From Peribacillus simplex (lineage in GTDB: Bacteria > Bacillota > Bacilli > Bacillales > DSM-1321), in assembly GCF_030123325.1 (NCBI RefSeq), contig NZ_CP126106.1:5146001-5210000 (forward strand): a stretch of DNA of 64,000 bases. The letters are read 5' to 3'. Every line of letters starts with the position of its first letter. Positions within the stretch are counted from its first letter, which is position 1. A program made the position numbers and the translations under genes. Of the stretch, positions 33,475-42,388 are shown one piece after another. The notes below the pieces were generated by a model that was given only the letters and a program-made list of their open reading frames with translations, had not been told where the DNA came from and did not search any database.

Positions 33475-34791
33475 TTAGGCTGTTTGATAGATTTCGATAA
33501 AGATTTCCTTCTCTTGTTTCCAATTGTATTTTTGTCGCGCCTTCAGGCAGTTATTGCTCATTTCCGCCCTTTTTTCAGGATGTTTCAATAAGTAATTGAC
33601 GCCTTCGGCAATTGATTTTGGATCATGTGAATCGACACACACACCGATTTTTTCCGTATCGACAACCTTTTGAATTTCAGGAAAGCTGCAGGCAACCACA
33701 GGCACACCGCTCATCATGTATTCAAACAATTTATTTGAAGATGCGGAGTAGTGATTAAAGCAGACATTATTCAATATCTGAAAACCTAAATACGCATTTT
33801 TTGTATAATGGAGCAGCTCGTCGACCGGAACCTTCGGCAGGAACTTCACACGATGCTCCAGATTCATATCGCTTACCTTTTTCACTAATTCATCCTTGAT
33901 CCTTCCATCCCCGATAAAGACTACCGTCCCGCCTTCGATCATCGGTACAGCATCAACCAATTGCTCTAATCCTCTTCCCATTTGAACGCCGCCTTGGTAT
34001 AACAATATCGGTTCATTCTCTGGCAAATCGAGCAGCTCATGCAAATTCACGGCCGTACTTTCCTCAGGATTGGTCGGAATCGGGTAGTTATGGACCACTT
34101 TGGGATACAGACCATATAAGTCTTCGTTATACTTAGCTCTTGTATGGTTTTCGGCAATCATTTCATCGACGAACATTAATAGGAATTTCTCCATCATCCC
34201 GTAAATTCGGCTATTATATCCCGTTCTGCTCGTTTGCACCTCATGCGAGTCATAAATCAGCTTTTTCCTTCTCAACCATTTACTGCTGATCGCTCCCTGC
34301 ATGAGCGTATTCAAGTCATTCGAATGATAAAAATCATATTTCCTTTTCCGGCCATGATAAATCATTTGACCGAAAATATAGCTCCTTGTTAATAGGGTCG
34401 GCAGCTTCGTTTTAGTGATGATCATGGTGCACATCGCAAGGAGTGCAAGGGAACCGAACAGTATTCCCGATCCCAGCCAGCCGTTGATCAAGTTCAAGTT
34501 CCACAACGTATTCCAGACCAGTAAGGCCAATAAGACGATTTCAAACTTCTTTTTCTTCAATTTGCCTACGATCCTGAGAACCTTATGAAGCGCCTCCCAG
34601 CGGTTATTCACCCTAGTGACGGAGAAACCATTTTGGTGTTTCTCCTTTTTGGGCAAGCCCTCGATTTTCCAGTTATGAATGGCAATTAAATCGACTTCAT
34701 AACCAGCTTCAGTAAGTGCTGTGCACTCTCTTAGAACCCTCGCATCGTTTGTAAAGTGATTCCACACGAACATACATACTTTCTTCGCCAT
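33475..34791 (-). CDS. GT4 glycosyltransferase with an internal membrane hairpin
   Basis: Glycosyltransferase of the GT-B fold (family 4), 438 aa from ATG 34791. The N-terminal domain begins VCMFVWNHFTNDARVLRE, with YDSHEV later. The nucleotide-sugar-binding domain contains LLYQGGVQMGRGLEQLVDA and FEYMMSGVPVVACSFPE with the conserved acidic pair region. Unusually, about residues 84-125 form two strongly hydrophobic stretches (FEIVLLALLVWNTLW and GILFGSLALLAMCTMII) inside the N-terminal domain, suggesting a membrane-inserted hairpin. It overlaps neither neighbour but lies 23 bp after the upstream GT4 gene. Predicted to act on a lipid-linked glycan at the inner membrane face. Confidence 0.82.
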   Translation of the reverse strand: MAKKVCMFVWNHFTNDARVLRECTALTEAGYEVDLIAIHNWKIEGLPKKEKHQNGFSVTRVNNRWEALHKVLRIVGKLKKKKFEIVLLALLVWNTLWNLNLINGWLGSGILFGSLALLAMCTMIITKTKLPTLLTRSYIFGQMIYHGRKRKYDFYHSNDLNTLMQGAISSKWLRRKKLIYDSHEVQTSRTGYNSRIYGMMEKFLLMFVDEMIAENHTRAKYNEDLYGLYPKVVHNYPIPTNPEESTAVNLHELLDLPENEPILLYQGGVQMGRGLEQLVDAVPMIEGGTVVFIGDGRIKDELVKKVSDMNLEHRVKFLPKVPVDELLHYTKNAYLGFQILNNVCFNHYSASSNKLFEYMMSGVPVVACSFPEIQKVVDTEKIGVCVDSHDPKSIAEGVNYLLKHPEKRAEMSNNCLKARQKYNWKQEKEIFIEIYQTA

Positions 34792-34814
34792 GTTGTCCTC
34801 CACTTCCGGATTTT

Positions 34815-36020
34815 TCAGCCTGACGCTTCCATCACATTGATGAGACCTTTAATATTTTTAGACCATTGAAAATGTTGTTTAGCATACCGATGACCGTTTT
34901 CCCCCAGTTCTTCACGAAGGGCTGGATCCGAGGCCATGGTCAAGATATGCTGACAGATTTCATCAACATTCCTGCTCTCTGCCACCAACCCGCATTTCGC
35001 CTCTTTGAGCATCTTCTTGGCCCTGCCGTCCACATCACCGACGATCGGTTTTCCGACACACATATAATCGATGATTTTACCAGGCAAAACCTTATTGAAG
35101 ACTTCTTTTTCAACCAAGCTCACATAGGCAATATGGGACGTTGAAACTTCATGAAGGGTCACTCTTCGATTCATCGCATTAATCATCTTAATATTAGTCA
35201 GCCCTCTAGAGCTTATCTCCTTCTCCACTTCGGATATCCGATATCCATATCCAATCATCGAGAACTCGATTCGTTTATGTTCCCTTAGCCTTTCAGCCAC
35301 GGCTATCAGTTTTTTCAAGTCCTGGGCCAGTCCGATATTCCCCGCATAAACGACCTTGATTACTTTCTCCGATACGGGTGTAAGCAAATTCTTTAACGTC
35401 AGCTCATCCGCAGTAAGCGAATTAGGGATGAATTGGATGGCCTCTTCCTTGACTCCCTTTGCAACGATATAATCCCTGAAACCAGGACTATTGATGATAA
35501 TAAAATCCGAATGCCGATATAGCTTCCTTTCCAGGAAGAAAGCGATTTTCAAGACCCACTTATTAGTGAATACCCCAACTCCTATCAACGATTCCGGCCA
35601 TAAATCCCTTACATCGGTAATGAGTTTCGCCTTCATCTTCTTCTTGGCGATCAACGCCGCAAATGTCGGGAAGATCGGCGGGGTCGTGGCAAACACATAA
35701 TCATATTTTTTTTCGAGACGGATGATTGTATAAATGAAAAGCCACATCGCTTCAAGATAATGAAGCAACCGCTTCCCCATATTGCTTGTATACCTCTTCA
35801 CTTTGTCCGGTTTAATCCTGATGACATCTTCTTCAATGCTTTCTTCATCCCAAAACTTTGTATCTTGATATAAACTTTGATTAGGATAACTCGGCTTCAA
35901 TGTGATGACCGTTACCTCAAACCCGTTTCTTTTCAAATGGAGATATATATTTTTCATTCTATTTCCCGCACTTCCGATTTCCGGATAAAAGTTTTGCACG
36001 ATCATCAGGACGCTTTTCAT
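34815..36020 (-). CDS. GT4 glycosyltransferase, WbuB-like
   Basis: GT-B family 4 glycosyltransferase, 401 aa. The N-terminal loop FYPEIGSAGNRM is the acceptor-site pattern of WbuB/WlbH-type enzymes; LITDVRDLWPES follows. The C-terminal donor domain has VYAGNIGLAQDLKKLI, MIGYGY and the FE-type helix VLPGKIIDYMCVGKPIVGDVDG. First gene of the minus-strand operon (GT4, GT4, wecC-like), divergent from mnaA. The donor could be UDP-ManNAc or UDP-ManNAcA made by the neighbours; the sugar cannot be read from sequence. Confidence 0.87.
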   Translation of the reverse strand: MKSVLMIVQNFYPEIGSAGNRMKNIYLHLKRNGFEVTVITLKPSYPNQSLYQDTKFWDEESIEEDVIRIKPDKVKRYTSNMGKRLLHYLEAMWLFIYTIIRLEKKYDYVFATTPPIFPTFAALIAKKKMKAKLITDVRDLWPESLIGVGVFTNKWVLKIAFFLERKLYRHSDFIIINSPGFRDYIVAKGVKEEAIQFIPNSLTADELTLKNLLTPVSEKVIKVVYAGNIGLAQDLKKLIAVAERLREHKRIEFSMIGYGYRISEVEKEISSRGLTNIKMINAMNRRVTLHEVSTSHIAYVSLVEKEVFNKVLPGKIIDYMCVGKPIVGDVDGRAKKMLKEAKCGLVAESRNVDEICQHILTMASDPALREELGENGHRYAKQHFQWSKNIKGLINVMEASG

Positions 36021-36216
36021 ATTCGCCTATCACCTCTATTCTGCTGAGCTATACTTCCTGCTTTATATTGTAAATGCCAGATATTAACTGAAGGTTAAAG
36101 AAATATAAAGTCCTCATTAATATTGTAAAAATTCTGTTAATTATTGTTTCATTTTTATATTTCCCATGAACTTCCCGTTATAATGGGGGAGACATTCAGA
36201 AGGGGAGGAAATGAGC

Positions 36217-37353
36217 ATGCCTAAACAACGTATTAAGGTCATGACCGTATTTGGTACAAGACCAGAGGCTATCAAAATGGCACCAGTCGTTTTGGAACTG
36301 AAAAAGCATCCAGAAGAAATAGAAACCATCGTGGTGGTCACCGCCCAGCATAGGGAAATGCTCGACCAAGTCTTGCAATGTTTTCAAATAAAGCCAGATC
36401 ACGATTTGGATATGATGAAGGATAGACAAACATTAGAAGAGATTACGACTCGAGGGCTTGAAAAATTGAGTTCGCTCATGAAAGATATAAATCCGGATAT
36501 CGTCCTCGTACATGGGGATACAACGACAACTTTCATCGCAAGCCTGGCAGCTTTCTATAATAAGATACAGATTGGTCATGTTGAAGCTGGTCTCCGGACT
36601 GGTAATAAGTATTCTCCATATCCTGAAGAAATGAATAGGCAGCTGACAGGCGTCTTAGCTGATTTGCACTTTGCGCCAACCAATCAGGCGGCAGAGAATC
36701 TAATTTTGGAAAATAAAAAGAGTGATTGTATCCATATTACTGGCAATACGGCAATCGATGCTTTGAAAACAACAGTACGGAAAGACTATGAACATCCGAT
36801 TCTATCTAGTTTAAATGGGGATCGTATGTTATTGATGACAGCGCACAGACGGGAAAATATCGGAAAACCAATGGAAGAAATATTCCGTTCCGTCAAACGA
36901 CTGCTTGAAGATCACACAGATATCCAGGTTGTTTTCCCGCTTCATAAAAACCCAGTAGTCCGTGAAATTGCTTACCGGATTTTTGGTGAAACGGAAAGAC
37001 TTCACTTAATAGAGCCGCTTGAGGTGCTTGATTTTCATAATTTTGCGGCGCATGCCCATCTAATATTGACAGATTCCGGAGGGGTGCAAGAAGAAGCGCC
37101 CTCACTTGGTGTTCCTGTCCTTGTGTTACGCGATACAACAGAACGTCCGGAAGGAATTGAGGCTGGCACCCTTTTATTGGCAGGAATTGAGGAAGAACGA
37201 ATTTATCAATTAGCCTCAGACTTACTTACAAATGAAGAAACCTATAAAAAAATGGCGACAGCTTCCAACCCATATGGAGATGGATTCGCTTCACAGCGGA
37301 TTGTCGAAATCCTGTTAAAGCATTGCGGAATGAAATCCCCCCTTCCTTTATGA
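36217..37353 (+). CDS. mnaA: UDP-N-acetylglucosamine 2-epimerase (non-hydrolysing)
   Basis: Converts UDP-GlcNAc to UDP-ManNAc, 378 aa. Motifs: GTRPEAIKMAPVVLEL at the N-terminus, HVEAGLRTGNKYSPYPEE, TAHRRENIGKPMEE and DSGGVQEEAPSLGVPVLVLRDTTERPEG in the UDP-binding half. ATG 36217 is chosen because GGAGG lies 8 bp upstream; the in-frame ATG 36211 is only 2 bp from it. It is divergent from the two GT4 genes and forms with the WecC-like dehydrogenase a route from UDP-GlcNAc to UDP-ManNAcA. Many Bacillaceae carry an mnaA for wall teichoic acid, so this may be an additional copy. Confidence 0.95.
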   Translation: MPKQRIKVMTVFGTRPEAIKMAPVVLELKKHPEEIETIVVVTAQHREMLDQVLQCFQIKPDHDLDMMKDRQTLEEITTRGLEKLSSLMKDINPDIVLVHGDTTTTFIASLAAFYNKIQIGHVEAGLRTGNKYSPYPEEMNRQLTGVLADLHFAPTNQAAENLILENKKSDCIHITGNTAIDALKTTVRKDYEHPILSSLNGDRMLLMTAHRRENIGKPMEEIFRSVKRLLEDHTDIQVVFPLHKNPVVREIAYRIFGETERLHLIEPLEVLDFHNFAAHAHLILTDSGGVQEEAPSLGVPVLVLRDTTERPEGIEAGTLLLAGIEEERIYQLASDLLTNEETYKKMATASNPYGDGFASQRIVEILLKHCGMKSPLPL

Positions 37354-37370
37354 AGAAAAAAAATAATGAG

Positions 37371-37400
37371 AAAAGCCTGTCACGTTAGCGGCAGGCTTTT
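37371..37400 (+). terminator. Intrinsic terminator of mnaA
   Basis: AAAAGCCTG and CAGGCTTTT (9 bp, perfect) with a 12-base loop, 18 bp past the stop. Confidence 0.75.
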
Positions 37401-37500
37401 CACTCTTCCATTTTCATCCTCCTAATTTGAATTTGAAAATGTTAGATACCTATGTGATAGTTTTCGTAGCAATGACCTTAAATTGCTTGGAGGTGTTTAG

Positions 37501-37680
37501 ATGTTTGGGGAAGATCCCAAGTGTGGTAGATGTGGTAAAGAAATTAAGGGGGACGAAGTCGTTCATTTGAAAATGCGTTATCCAAAGCGTAAAGGGATGA
37601 CTGAAATAAAGGCATATTTAAAAAATGAAGGGAGTTACATCTGCGAAGTTTGTTTTGATAAGGGGAAAAAACCTCCCTGA
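37501..37680 (+). CDS. Small zinc-ribbon-like protein, 59 aa
   Basis: Tiny protein with two CxxC pairs: CGRCGKEI at the N-terminus and CEVCFDKG near the C-terminus, the arrangement of a single zinc ribbon; the middle is lysine-rich. RBS GGAGG is placed 8 bp before the ATG, and the frame stays open to a clean stop, so the gene is credible despite its size. Such proteins are common in Bacillus genomes without a known role; nucleic-acid or protein binding is possible. Neighbours give no clue. Confidence 0.7.
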   Translation: MFGEDPKCGRCGKEIKGDEVVHLKMRYPKRKGMTEIKAYLKNEGSYICEVCFDKGKKPP

Positions 37681-37809
37681 CGAATTGATAGTCATGACAA
37701 GAAACAGTAGGATCAGTATGAAAATTCAAGTTAGCCCATAGCTAAGTATGGTAAGGTCAAGGATCGATTTGGCGTACACTGGGGCTTGAATTTCACAAAA
37801 TGAATGTAA

Positions 37810-37846
37810 AAATGGCCGCAAATACGCTTTGTATCCCCGGCCATTT
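37810..37846. terminator. Hairpin between convergent genes
   Basis: AAATGGCCG and CGGCCATTT (9 bp, perfect) around a 19-base loop, with TTTTT on the plus side and an A-run on the left. It can stop both the small zinc-ribbon gene and the TauE gene. Confidence 0.75.
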
Positions 37847-37874
37847 TTAATAGACTCATTCCCGTAAACCTCCA

Positions 37875-38645
37875 TCAAAGCACATGGAAATAATTCAGGA
37901 CATTTTTCCCAATCAATAAGATCGTGACGCAAATGAATAATAACCGTACATATGAAGCACCTTTCTTAATTGCGAAGTTCGTTCCTACCAATGCTCCTGC
38001 GACCATTGCCAGACCCATCGGAATTCCATAGGCAAAATTGACGGTCCCCATGGATAAGAAAATGATAAGTGCGGCAATATTGCTTCCAAAATTCAATATT
38101 CTTGCATTCCCGGCTGCCTGGACAAAATCAAACCCGATGATCAAAAATGAAAATAATAAAAAGGAACCTGTGCCCGGTCCAAGAAAACCATCATAAAAAC
38201 CAATCGCAAATATTATGACAATCAAAAGAATCATTTTCTTCCTTTTCAGCCCTTTATACTTTGCATCTTTACCCCAATCCTTTTTTACCAACGTATAAAT
38301 CGCGACAATGACCAGCAAAATCAAAATGAGGGGCTTCAGTATCTCTGCGGAAACGAAATGTACAACGTAGGCTCCTAACGCCGCTCCAATCACAGTAATC
38401 GGAAACAGCTTGATGACGAATTTGAAATCCACTTTTCCAGCCCGAATGAATGAAATCGTACTCGTTAAAGATCCCATTGTACCCGCCAGCTTGTTAGTGG
38501 CAAGTGCCGCTGAAGGCGAAATCCCCGTGAACAATAAAGCCGGAATGGAAATTAATCCGCCCCCGCCCACAACGGAATCGATGAATGCGGCTATAAAACC
38601 AGCAAGTACTAAAAATAGCAAAGTATAGAGATTGATATCCTCCAT
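37875..38645 (-). CDS. Sulfite exporter TauE/SafE family membrane protein
   Basis: Integral membrane protein of 256 aa with about eight hydrophobic spans. The family-typical N-terminal motif GFIAAFIDSVVGGGGLISIPAL and the second copy IGFYDGFLGPGTGSFLLF mark the two half-repeats of TauE/SafE transporters, which export anions such as sulfite or sulfoacetate. ATG 38645 is chosen because AAGGGG lies 6 bp upstream and the longer frame would start with a charged tail. Substrate unknown. Confidence 0.9.
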   Translation of the reverse strand: MEDINLYTLLFLVLAGFIAAFIDSVVGGGGLISIPALLFTGISPSAALATNKLAGTMGSLTSTISFIRAGKVDFKFVIKLFPITVIGAALGAYVVHFVSAEILKPLILILLVIVAIYTLVKKDWGKDAKYKGLKRKKMILLIVIIFAIGFYDGFLGPGTGSFLLFSFLIIGFDFVQAAGNARILNFGSNIAALIIFLSMGTVNFAYGIPMGLAMVAGALVGTNFAIKKGASYVRLLFICVTILLIGKNVLNYFHVL

Positions 38646-38683
38646 GTATTCCCCTTCTTTCAAAAGCACTATCTAAAATGCCA

Positions 38684-39148
38684 TTACTCATTTTTCAGAT
38701 AATCGAATAACCTTTCCTCTGAAATGACCGTGAATCCATGCCGCCTAAGCAAAGCCGCGGTCACTCCATTCCCGACCTTCTTCTCCCCATTGAATTCCCC
38801 ATTATAAATCGTGGCACTTCCACAGGATGGACTATTTTCTTTTAAAACGACTACCGTCGCCCCTACCTCCAGGGCTTTCAATAACGTTAGATTCGCTCCC
38901 TTTATGTACAATTCCGTTACATCCCTGCCCGACTTTTCGATGATCTTCGCTTTTCCATCAAGGACATCCCCACCTTCACCGCCAACTATCTCCGCAGGAT
39001 CCCTCGGTGTCGAAAAACCGCCAAGCAACTCAGGACAAACCGTTATGGCCTTTTTCTCCTTCACCAATTCCATAATTCTATCATCCAGGCTGTGTGTACC
39101 ATTGTATCTTACCTCAAGACCCGCTAAACAAGAACTCACCAAAATCAT
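38684..39148 (-). CDS. DUF523 family protein
   Basis: 154-aa DUF523 protein. Conserved cysteines appear in MILVSSCLAGLEVRYNG, VCPELLGG and NSPSCGSATIYNGEF, a pattern suggesting metal or Fe-S binding; related domains occur in thiouridine-handling proteins. ATG 39148 matches homologues better than the in-frame start at 39166. Function not established. It lies 38 bp upstream of the TauE gene and may be co-transcribed with it. Confidence 0.85.
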   Translation of the reverse strand: MILVSSCLAGLEVRYNGTHSLDDRIMELVKEKKAITVCPELLGGFSTPRDPAEIVGGEGGDVLDGKAKIIEKSGRDVTELYIKGANLTLLKALEVGATVVVLKENSPSCGSATIYNGEFNGEKKVGNGVTAALLRRHGFTVISEERLFDYLKNE

Positions 39149-39337
39149 CAAATCACCCAACCTCATGCGCTTTACACCATTTTACCATTCTTTTAATGAC
39201 AGTGATTTCGAAGATTGAATCCGCCAGGGATCTTGCGCTGATAAGATGTCTGTTAAAATATTGGGGTATAAGTCGAATATGGGAGTTTACGGCCGATTTC
39301 GCTGGTGCACAGGTCGAATTAAGCACACAATCAAAAA

Positions 39338-39374
39338 AAGCGCTTGCTGCGAAGACGATTCCCGGCAAGCGCTT
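39338..39374 (-). terminator. Intrinsic terminator of the DUF2584 gene
   Basis: AAGCGCTTGC and GCAAGCGCTT (10 bp, perfect) with a T-run on the minus strand, 7 bp beyond the DUF2584 stop. Confidence 0.9.
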
Positions 39375-39380
39375 GTCTAT

Positions 39381-39623
39381 TTAGTTAGTTGAGTTCAGTG
39401 ATAGTAGTTGGTACGTAATGATGGTCTTTTCACTGGTCCATTCAATTTTTTGGATAACGGCTGTTCCGCTTGAGTCAGATTGAATCGTCTTGCGGACATC
39501 GATTGGAATATCGATAGGGTATAACCTGTAACCATCTTTCGACAGCCGAAAAATGTTTTCTTCTTCACGGGTTTCGTTCCCTTTTGTAACGATCATGGTA
39601 TTTAGCTCCATAGGCATGCCCAT
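39381..39623 (-). CDS. DUF2584 family protein
   Basis: 80-aa protein matching the DUF2584 family of Bacillaceae, starting MGMPMELNTMIVTKGNE and ending TYQLLSLNSTN. Predicted all-beta and cytoplasmic. RBS AGGAGGAG is 6 bp before the ATG. In related genomes it lies next to ytmA, as here, but no role is known. Confidence 0.85.
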   Translation of the reverse strand: MGMPMELNTMIVTKGNETREEENIFRLSKDGYRLYPIDIPIDVRKTIQSDSSGTAVIQKIEWTSEKTIITYQLLSLNSTN

Positions 39624-39664
39624 GTGTATCTCCTCCTCTTGCCAATATATACTTCATTCTATCA

Positions 39665-40453
39665 TTATTCGGTTTTACTTTTCATCCAAGATGTTAAATC
39701 TTCGACTACTTTTCTGTTCACGGCGGGTGGGAAGTAATGCGTGAATTGAGGGAAATACCAGCTTTCGACCTCTTTGTCGTGCATTTTCAACCTTTTTTCC
39801 AACCGGTACGCGTGTTCAATGGCGACATTGTCATCCTTTTCACCATGAATGATCAGAACGGGTACATTCAAATCTTCAATTGCAAACAATGGCGTACGGT
39901 ATTCATACTGATCGGGGCATTTTTTAGGTGTTCCGCCGATGACCCGCTTCATCATCCGACGCATATCGACACGTTCGACATATGTTAAAAACATATCCGA
40001 CACACCTCCCCATGTGACGATCGATGCTGCATTCCTGCAGTATATCCCAGTCCAAAGCGCCATGATGCCGCCACGGGAAAATCCGAGGATATGAATGTGA
40101 TCCTTGTTCACCCGGGGGTGCTGTTCAAGTAGATTGAATCCTGATATCGCATCGAACCTATCTTCGCCTCCAAAATCCTCATCTCCCTCCCCGCCTTGAT
40201 TTCCACGGTAAAAAGGGGCAAAAACGATGAATCCTTCTACGGCATACTGCACGATCCTTGCGGGCCTCACCTTGCCGACATTTTTTATTCCGCCTCGTAA
40301 ATATAAGAAAGCGTCATGTATCTCGCCATCAACCGGTTCAGCTAAGAGCCCTTTCACCTTCAGGCCTTGTGATATGTATGTGACTGAATAAAGATGGATT
40401 CGTGGATGCGGTGATGGAAACCGCCGTTTTGAAATAATCGTTCCGTTCTCCAA
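39665..40453 (-). CDS. ytmA: Alpha/beta hydrolase, prolyl oligopeptidase-like (YtmA)
   Basis: 262-aa S9-type alpha/beta hydrolase matching B. subtilis YtmA. Nucleophile serine in ILGFSRGGIMAL, acidic residue in HGEKDDNV and histidine in FTHYFPP form the triad; PFYRGNQGGEGDEDFGG is a conserved loop. The start is TTG 40453 with GGAGAG 6 bp upstream; the longer frame to 40543 adds a Cys/Lys-rich tail absent from relatives. Likely a cytoplasmic esterase or peptidase of unknown substrate. Confidence 0.85.
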   Translation of the reverse strand: MENGTIISKRRFPSPHPRIHLYSVTYISQGLKVKGLLAEPVDGEIHDAFLYLRGGIKNVGKVRPARIVQYAVEGFIVFAPFYRGNQGGEGDEDFGGEDRFDAISGFNLLEQHPRVNKDHIHILGFSRGGIMALWTGIYCRNAASIVTWGGVSDMFLTYVERVDMRRMMKRVIGGTPKKCPDQYEYRTPLFAIEDLNVPVLIIHGEKDDNVAIEHAYRLEKRLKMHDKEVESWYFPQFTHYFPPAVNRKVVEDLTSWMKSKTE

Positions 40454-40588
40454 TTTCCACTCTCCTTTCTCCTTATTCTTATTGTAAAACATCCGCTTGT
40501 TTTTATCCCCTGAGAGGCATTCACATTTTCTTCTTCCGTTCATACGATAATGTAGGCAAAATACCTATATATCAAGGAGGAAGGAATT

Positions 40589-41590
40589 TTGAAAAAATGG
40601 TGTAAAGCAGGTGTCGTATTATTACTTCTGTGCATGCTGGTGATCCCGCTTGGAGCATGCGGCAACAAGGAACGGGAAACAACGAAAGTCAGGGTTGCCG
40701 AAGTAACCCGCTCCCTTTTCTATACACCGCAATATGTAGCGATTGAAAAAGGATTTTTTAAAGATGAGGGTCTCAGCATTGATTTGAAAACGACGGCAGG
40801 CGGCGACAAAACGATGACCACGCTGCTGTCCGATGGGGCGGATATTGCTCTCGTTGGCTCTGAAACATCGATCTACGTTCAGGCACAAGGCTCGAACGAC
40901 CCGGTCATCAACTTCGCTCAATTAACGCAGACGGATGGAACGTTTCTTGTTTCACGTGAAAAAATTGACAACTTCAATTGGGATATGCTGAAAAACTCTA
41001 CATTCCTAGGCCAGCGAAAAGGCGGAATGCCGCAAATGGCCGGCGAGTTCGTATTGAAAAAACATAACATAGACCCGAAAAAAGATTTGAACCTCATCCA
41101 GAATATTGATTTTGCCAATGTCGCAACTGCCTTCGCTTCTGGAACCGGTGACTTCGTTCAACTGTTCGAACCAACGGCCAGTGTGTTTGAAAAAGAAGGA
41201 AAAGGCTATATCGTCGCTTCTTTCGGTACCGAGTCCGGGCATCTTCCTTATACAGTTTATATGGCTAAGGAAAGCTATTTGAAAGAAGACAAAGAGACAG
41301 TCGAAAAATTCACGAGGGCATTGAAGAAAGCACAGGATTGGGTTCAGGAAAATGATGCTGCCGAAATTGCCGAAGTCATTCAGCCGTATTTTGAAGATAC
41401 CAACATCGAGACGATGGAAACTGTTATCAACCGCTACAAAGACCAAGGATCCTTTGCCACAGACCCCATTCTTGATGAAGAAGAATGGAACAATCTTCAA
41501 AACATCATGGATGAAGCAGGTGAGCTACCTTCACGTATAAGCCATGATGAGCTGGTCAATACAGATTTTGCAGAAGAAGTCACAAAATAG
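40589..41590 (+). CDS. ytlA: ABC transporter substrate-binding lipoprotein (YtlA)
   Basis: NMT1/SsuA-like binding protein, 333 aa. The signal peptide ends in lipobox LGAC with Cys24 as the lipid anchor. The family pattern YTPQYVAIEKGFFKDEGLSI and GADIALVGSETSIY matches transporters for thiamine precursors, sulfonates and related small molecules. The start is TTG with a very strong RBS (AAGGAGGAAGG). It forms an operon with ytlC and ytlD, the same order as in B. subtilis; the substrate is unknown. Confidence 0.9.
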   Translation: MKKWCKAGVVLLLLCMLVIPLGACGNKERETTKVRVAEVTRSLFYTPQYVAIEKGFFKDEGLSIDLKTTAGGDKTMTTLLSDGADIALVGSETSIYVQAQGSNDPVINFAQLTQTDGTFLVSREKIDNFNWDMLKNSTFLGQRKGGMPQMAGEFVLKKHNIDPKKDLNLIQNIDFANVATAFASGTGDFVQLFEPTASVFEKEGKGYIVASFGTESGHLPYTVYMAKESYLKEDKETVEKFTRALKKAQDWVQENDAAEIAEVIQPYFEDTNIETMETVINRYKDQGSFATDPILDEEEWNNLQNIMDEAGELPSRISHDELVNTDFAEEVTK

Positions 41591-41617
41591 CATAACTAAA
41601 GGTAAGGAGGATGTCCG

Positions 41618-42388
41618 ATGAGCTTTTTAAAAATCCAAGACATTCACCATACTTATTTTTCAAATCAGACGGCAGCGACCGCACTAGCGGACATTTCCCT
41701 CGACATTGAAAAAGGTGAATTCGTCTCTTTTCTAGGTCCGAGCGGCTGCGGAAAAACCACCCTGCTTTCCATCATTGCCGGGCTATTTCCGCCCACTGCA
41801 GGAAAGATCCTGCTCGAAAACAAACCGCTGAAAGCCAACAGTGACCTTTCAATCGGCTATATGCTGCAACAGGATTATCTATTTCCATGGAAGACAATAG
41901 AAGAAAATGTATTATTAGGATTGAAACTGATTAAAAAAGATGAAGGCCTTGAAAGAATAAAAACGCTGAAACTTTTAAGTGACGTTGGATTGGGAGGCAC
42001 CGGAAAATCATATCCGCGCGAACTCTCGGGAGGAATGAGGCAAAGGGCCGCACTGGCACGGACACTGGCGGTCGACCCAAAAATCCTTTTGCTTGATGAA
42101 CCATTTTCGGCTCTTGATTACCAAACGAAGCTGAAGCTGGAAGACCTTGTTTTTGAAACCTTGAAATCCTTCGGAAAGACAGCCGTGCTCGTCACCCATG
42201 ATATCGGTGAAGCCATTGCAATGAGTGACCGCATCTACCTGTTTTCCGCGAACCCGGGAAGCGTGCACAAAATCTTCATGGTGCCCGATGAACTGCGTCA
42301 ACTCACGCCTTTCCATGCACGAAACCATCCCCAATATCCGATGCTATTCCAAACGATATGGAAGGAGCTTGAGAGCCTTGAATATTGA
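41618..42388 (+). CDS. ytlC: ABC transporter ATP-binding protein (YtlC)
   Basis: SsuB/TauB-type ATPase, 256 aa. Walker A GPSGCGKTT is near residue 40, signature LSGGMRQR near 137, Walker B ILLLDEPFSALD near 157, and switch histidine VTHDIGEA. RBS AAGGAGG lies 8 bp before the ATG. Its 3' end overlaps the permease start by 11 bp, indicating coupled translation. Confidence 0.92.
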   Translation: MSFLKIQDIHHTYFSNQTAATALADISLDIEKGEFVSFLGPSGCGKTTLLSIIAGLFPPTAGKILLENKPLKANSDLSIGYMLQQDYLFPWKTIEENVLLGLKLIKKDEGLERIKTLKLLSDVGLGGTGKSYPRELSGGMRQRAALARTLAVDPKILLLDEPFSALDYQTKLKLEDLVFETLKSFGKTAVLVTHDIGEAIAMSDRIYLFSANPGSVHKIFMVPDELRQLTPFHARNHPQYPMLFQTIWKELESLEY

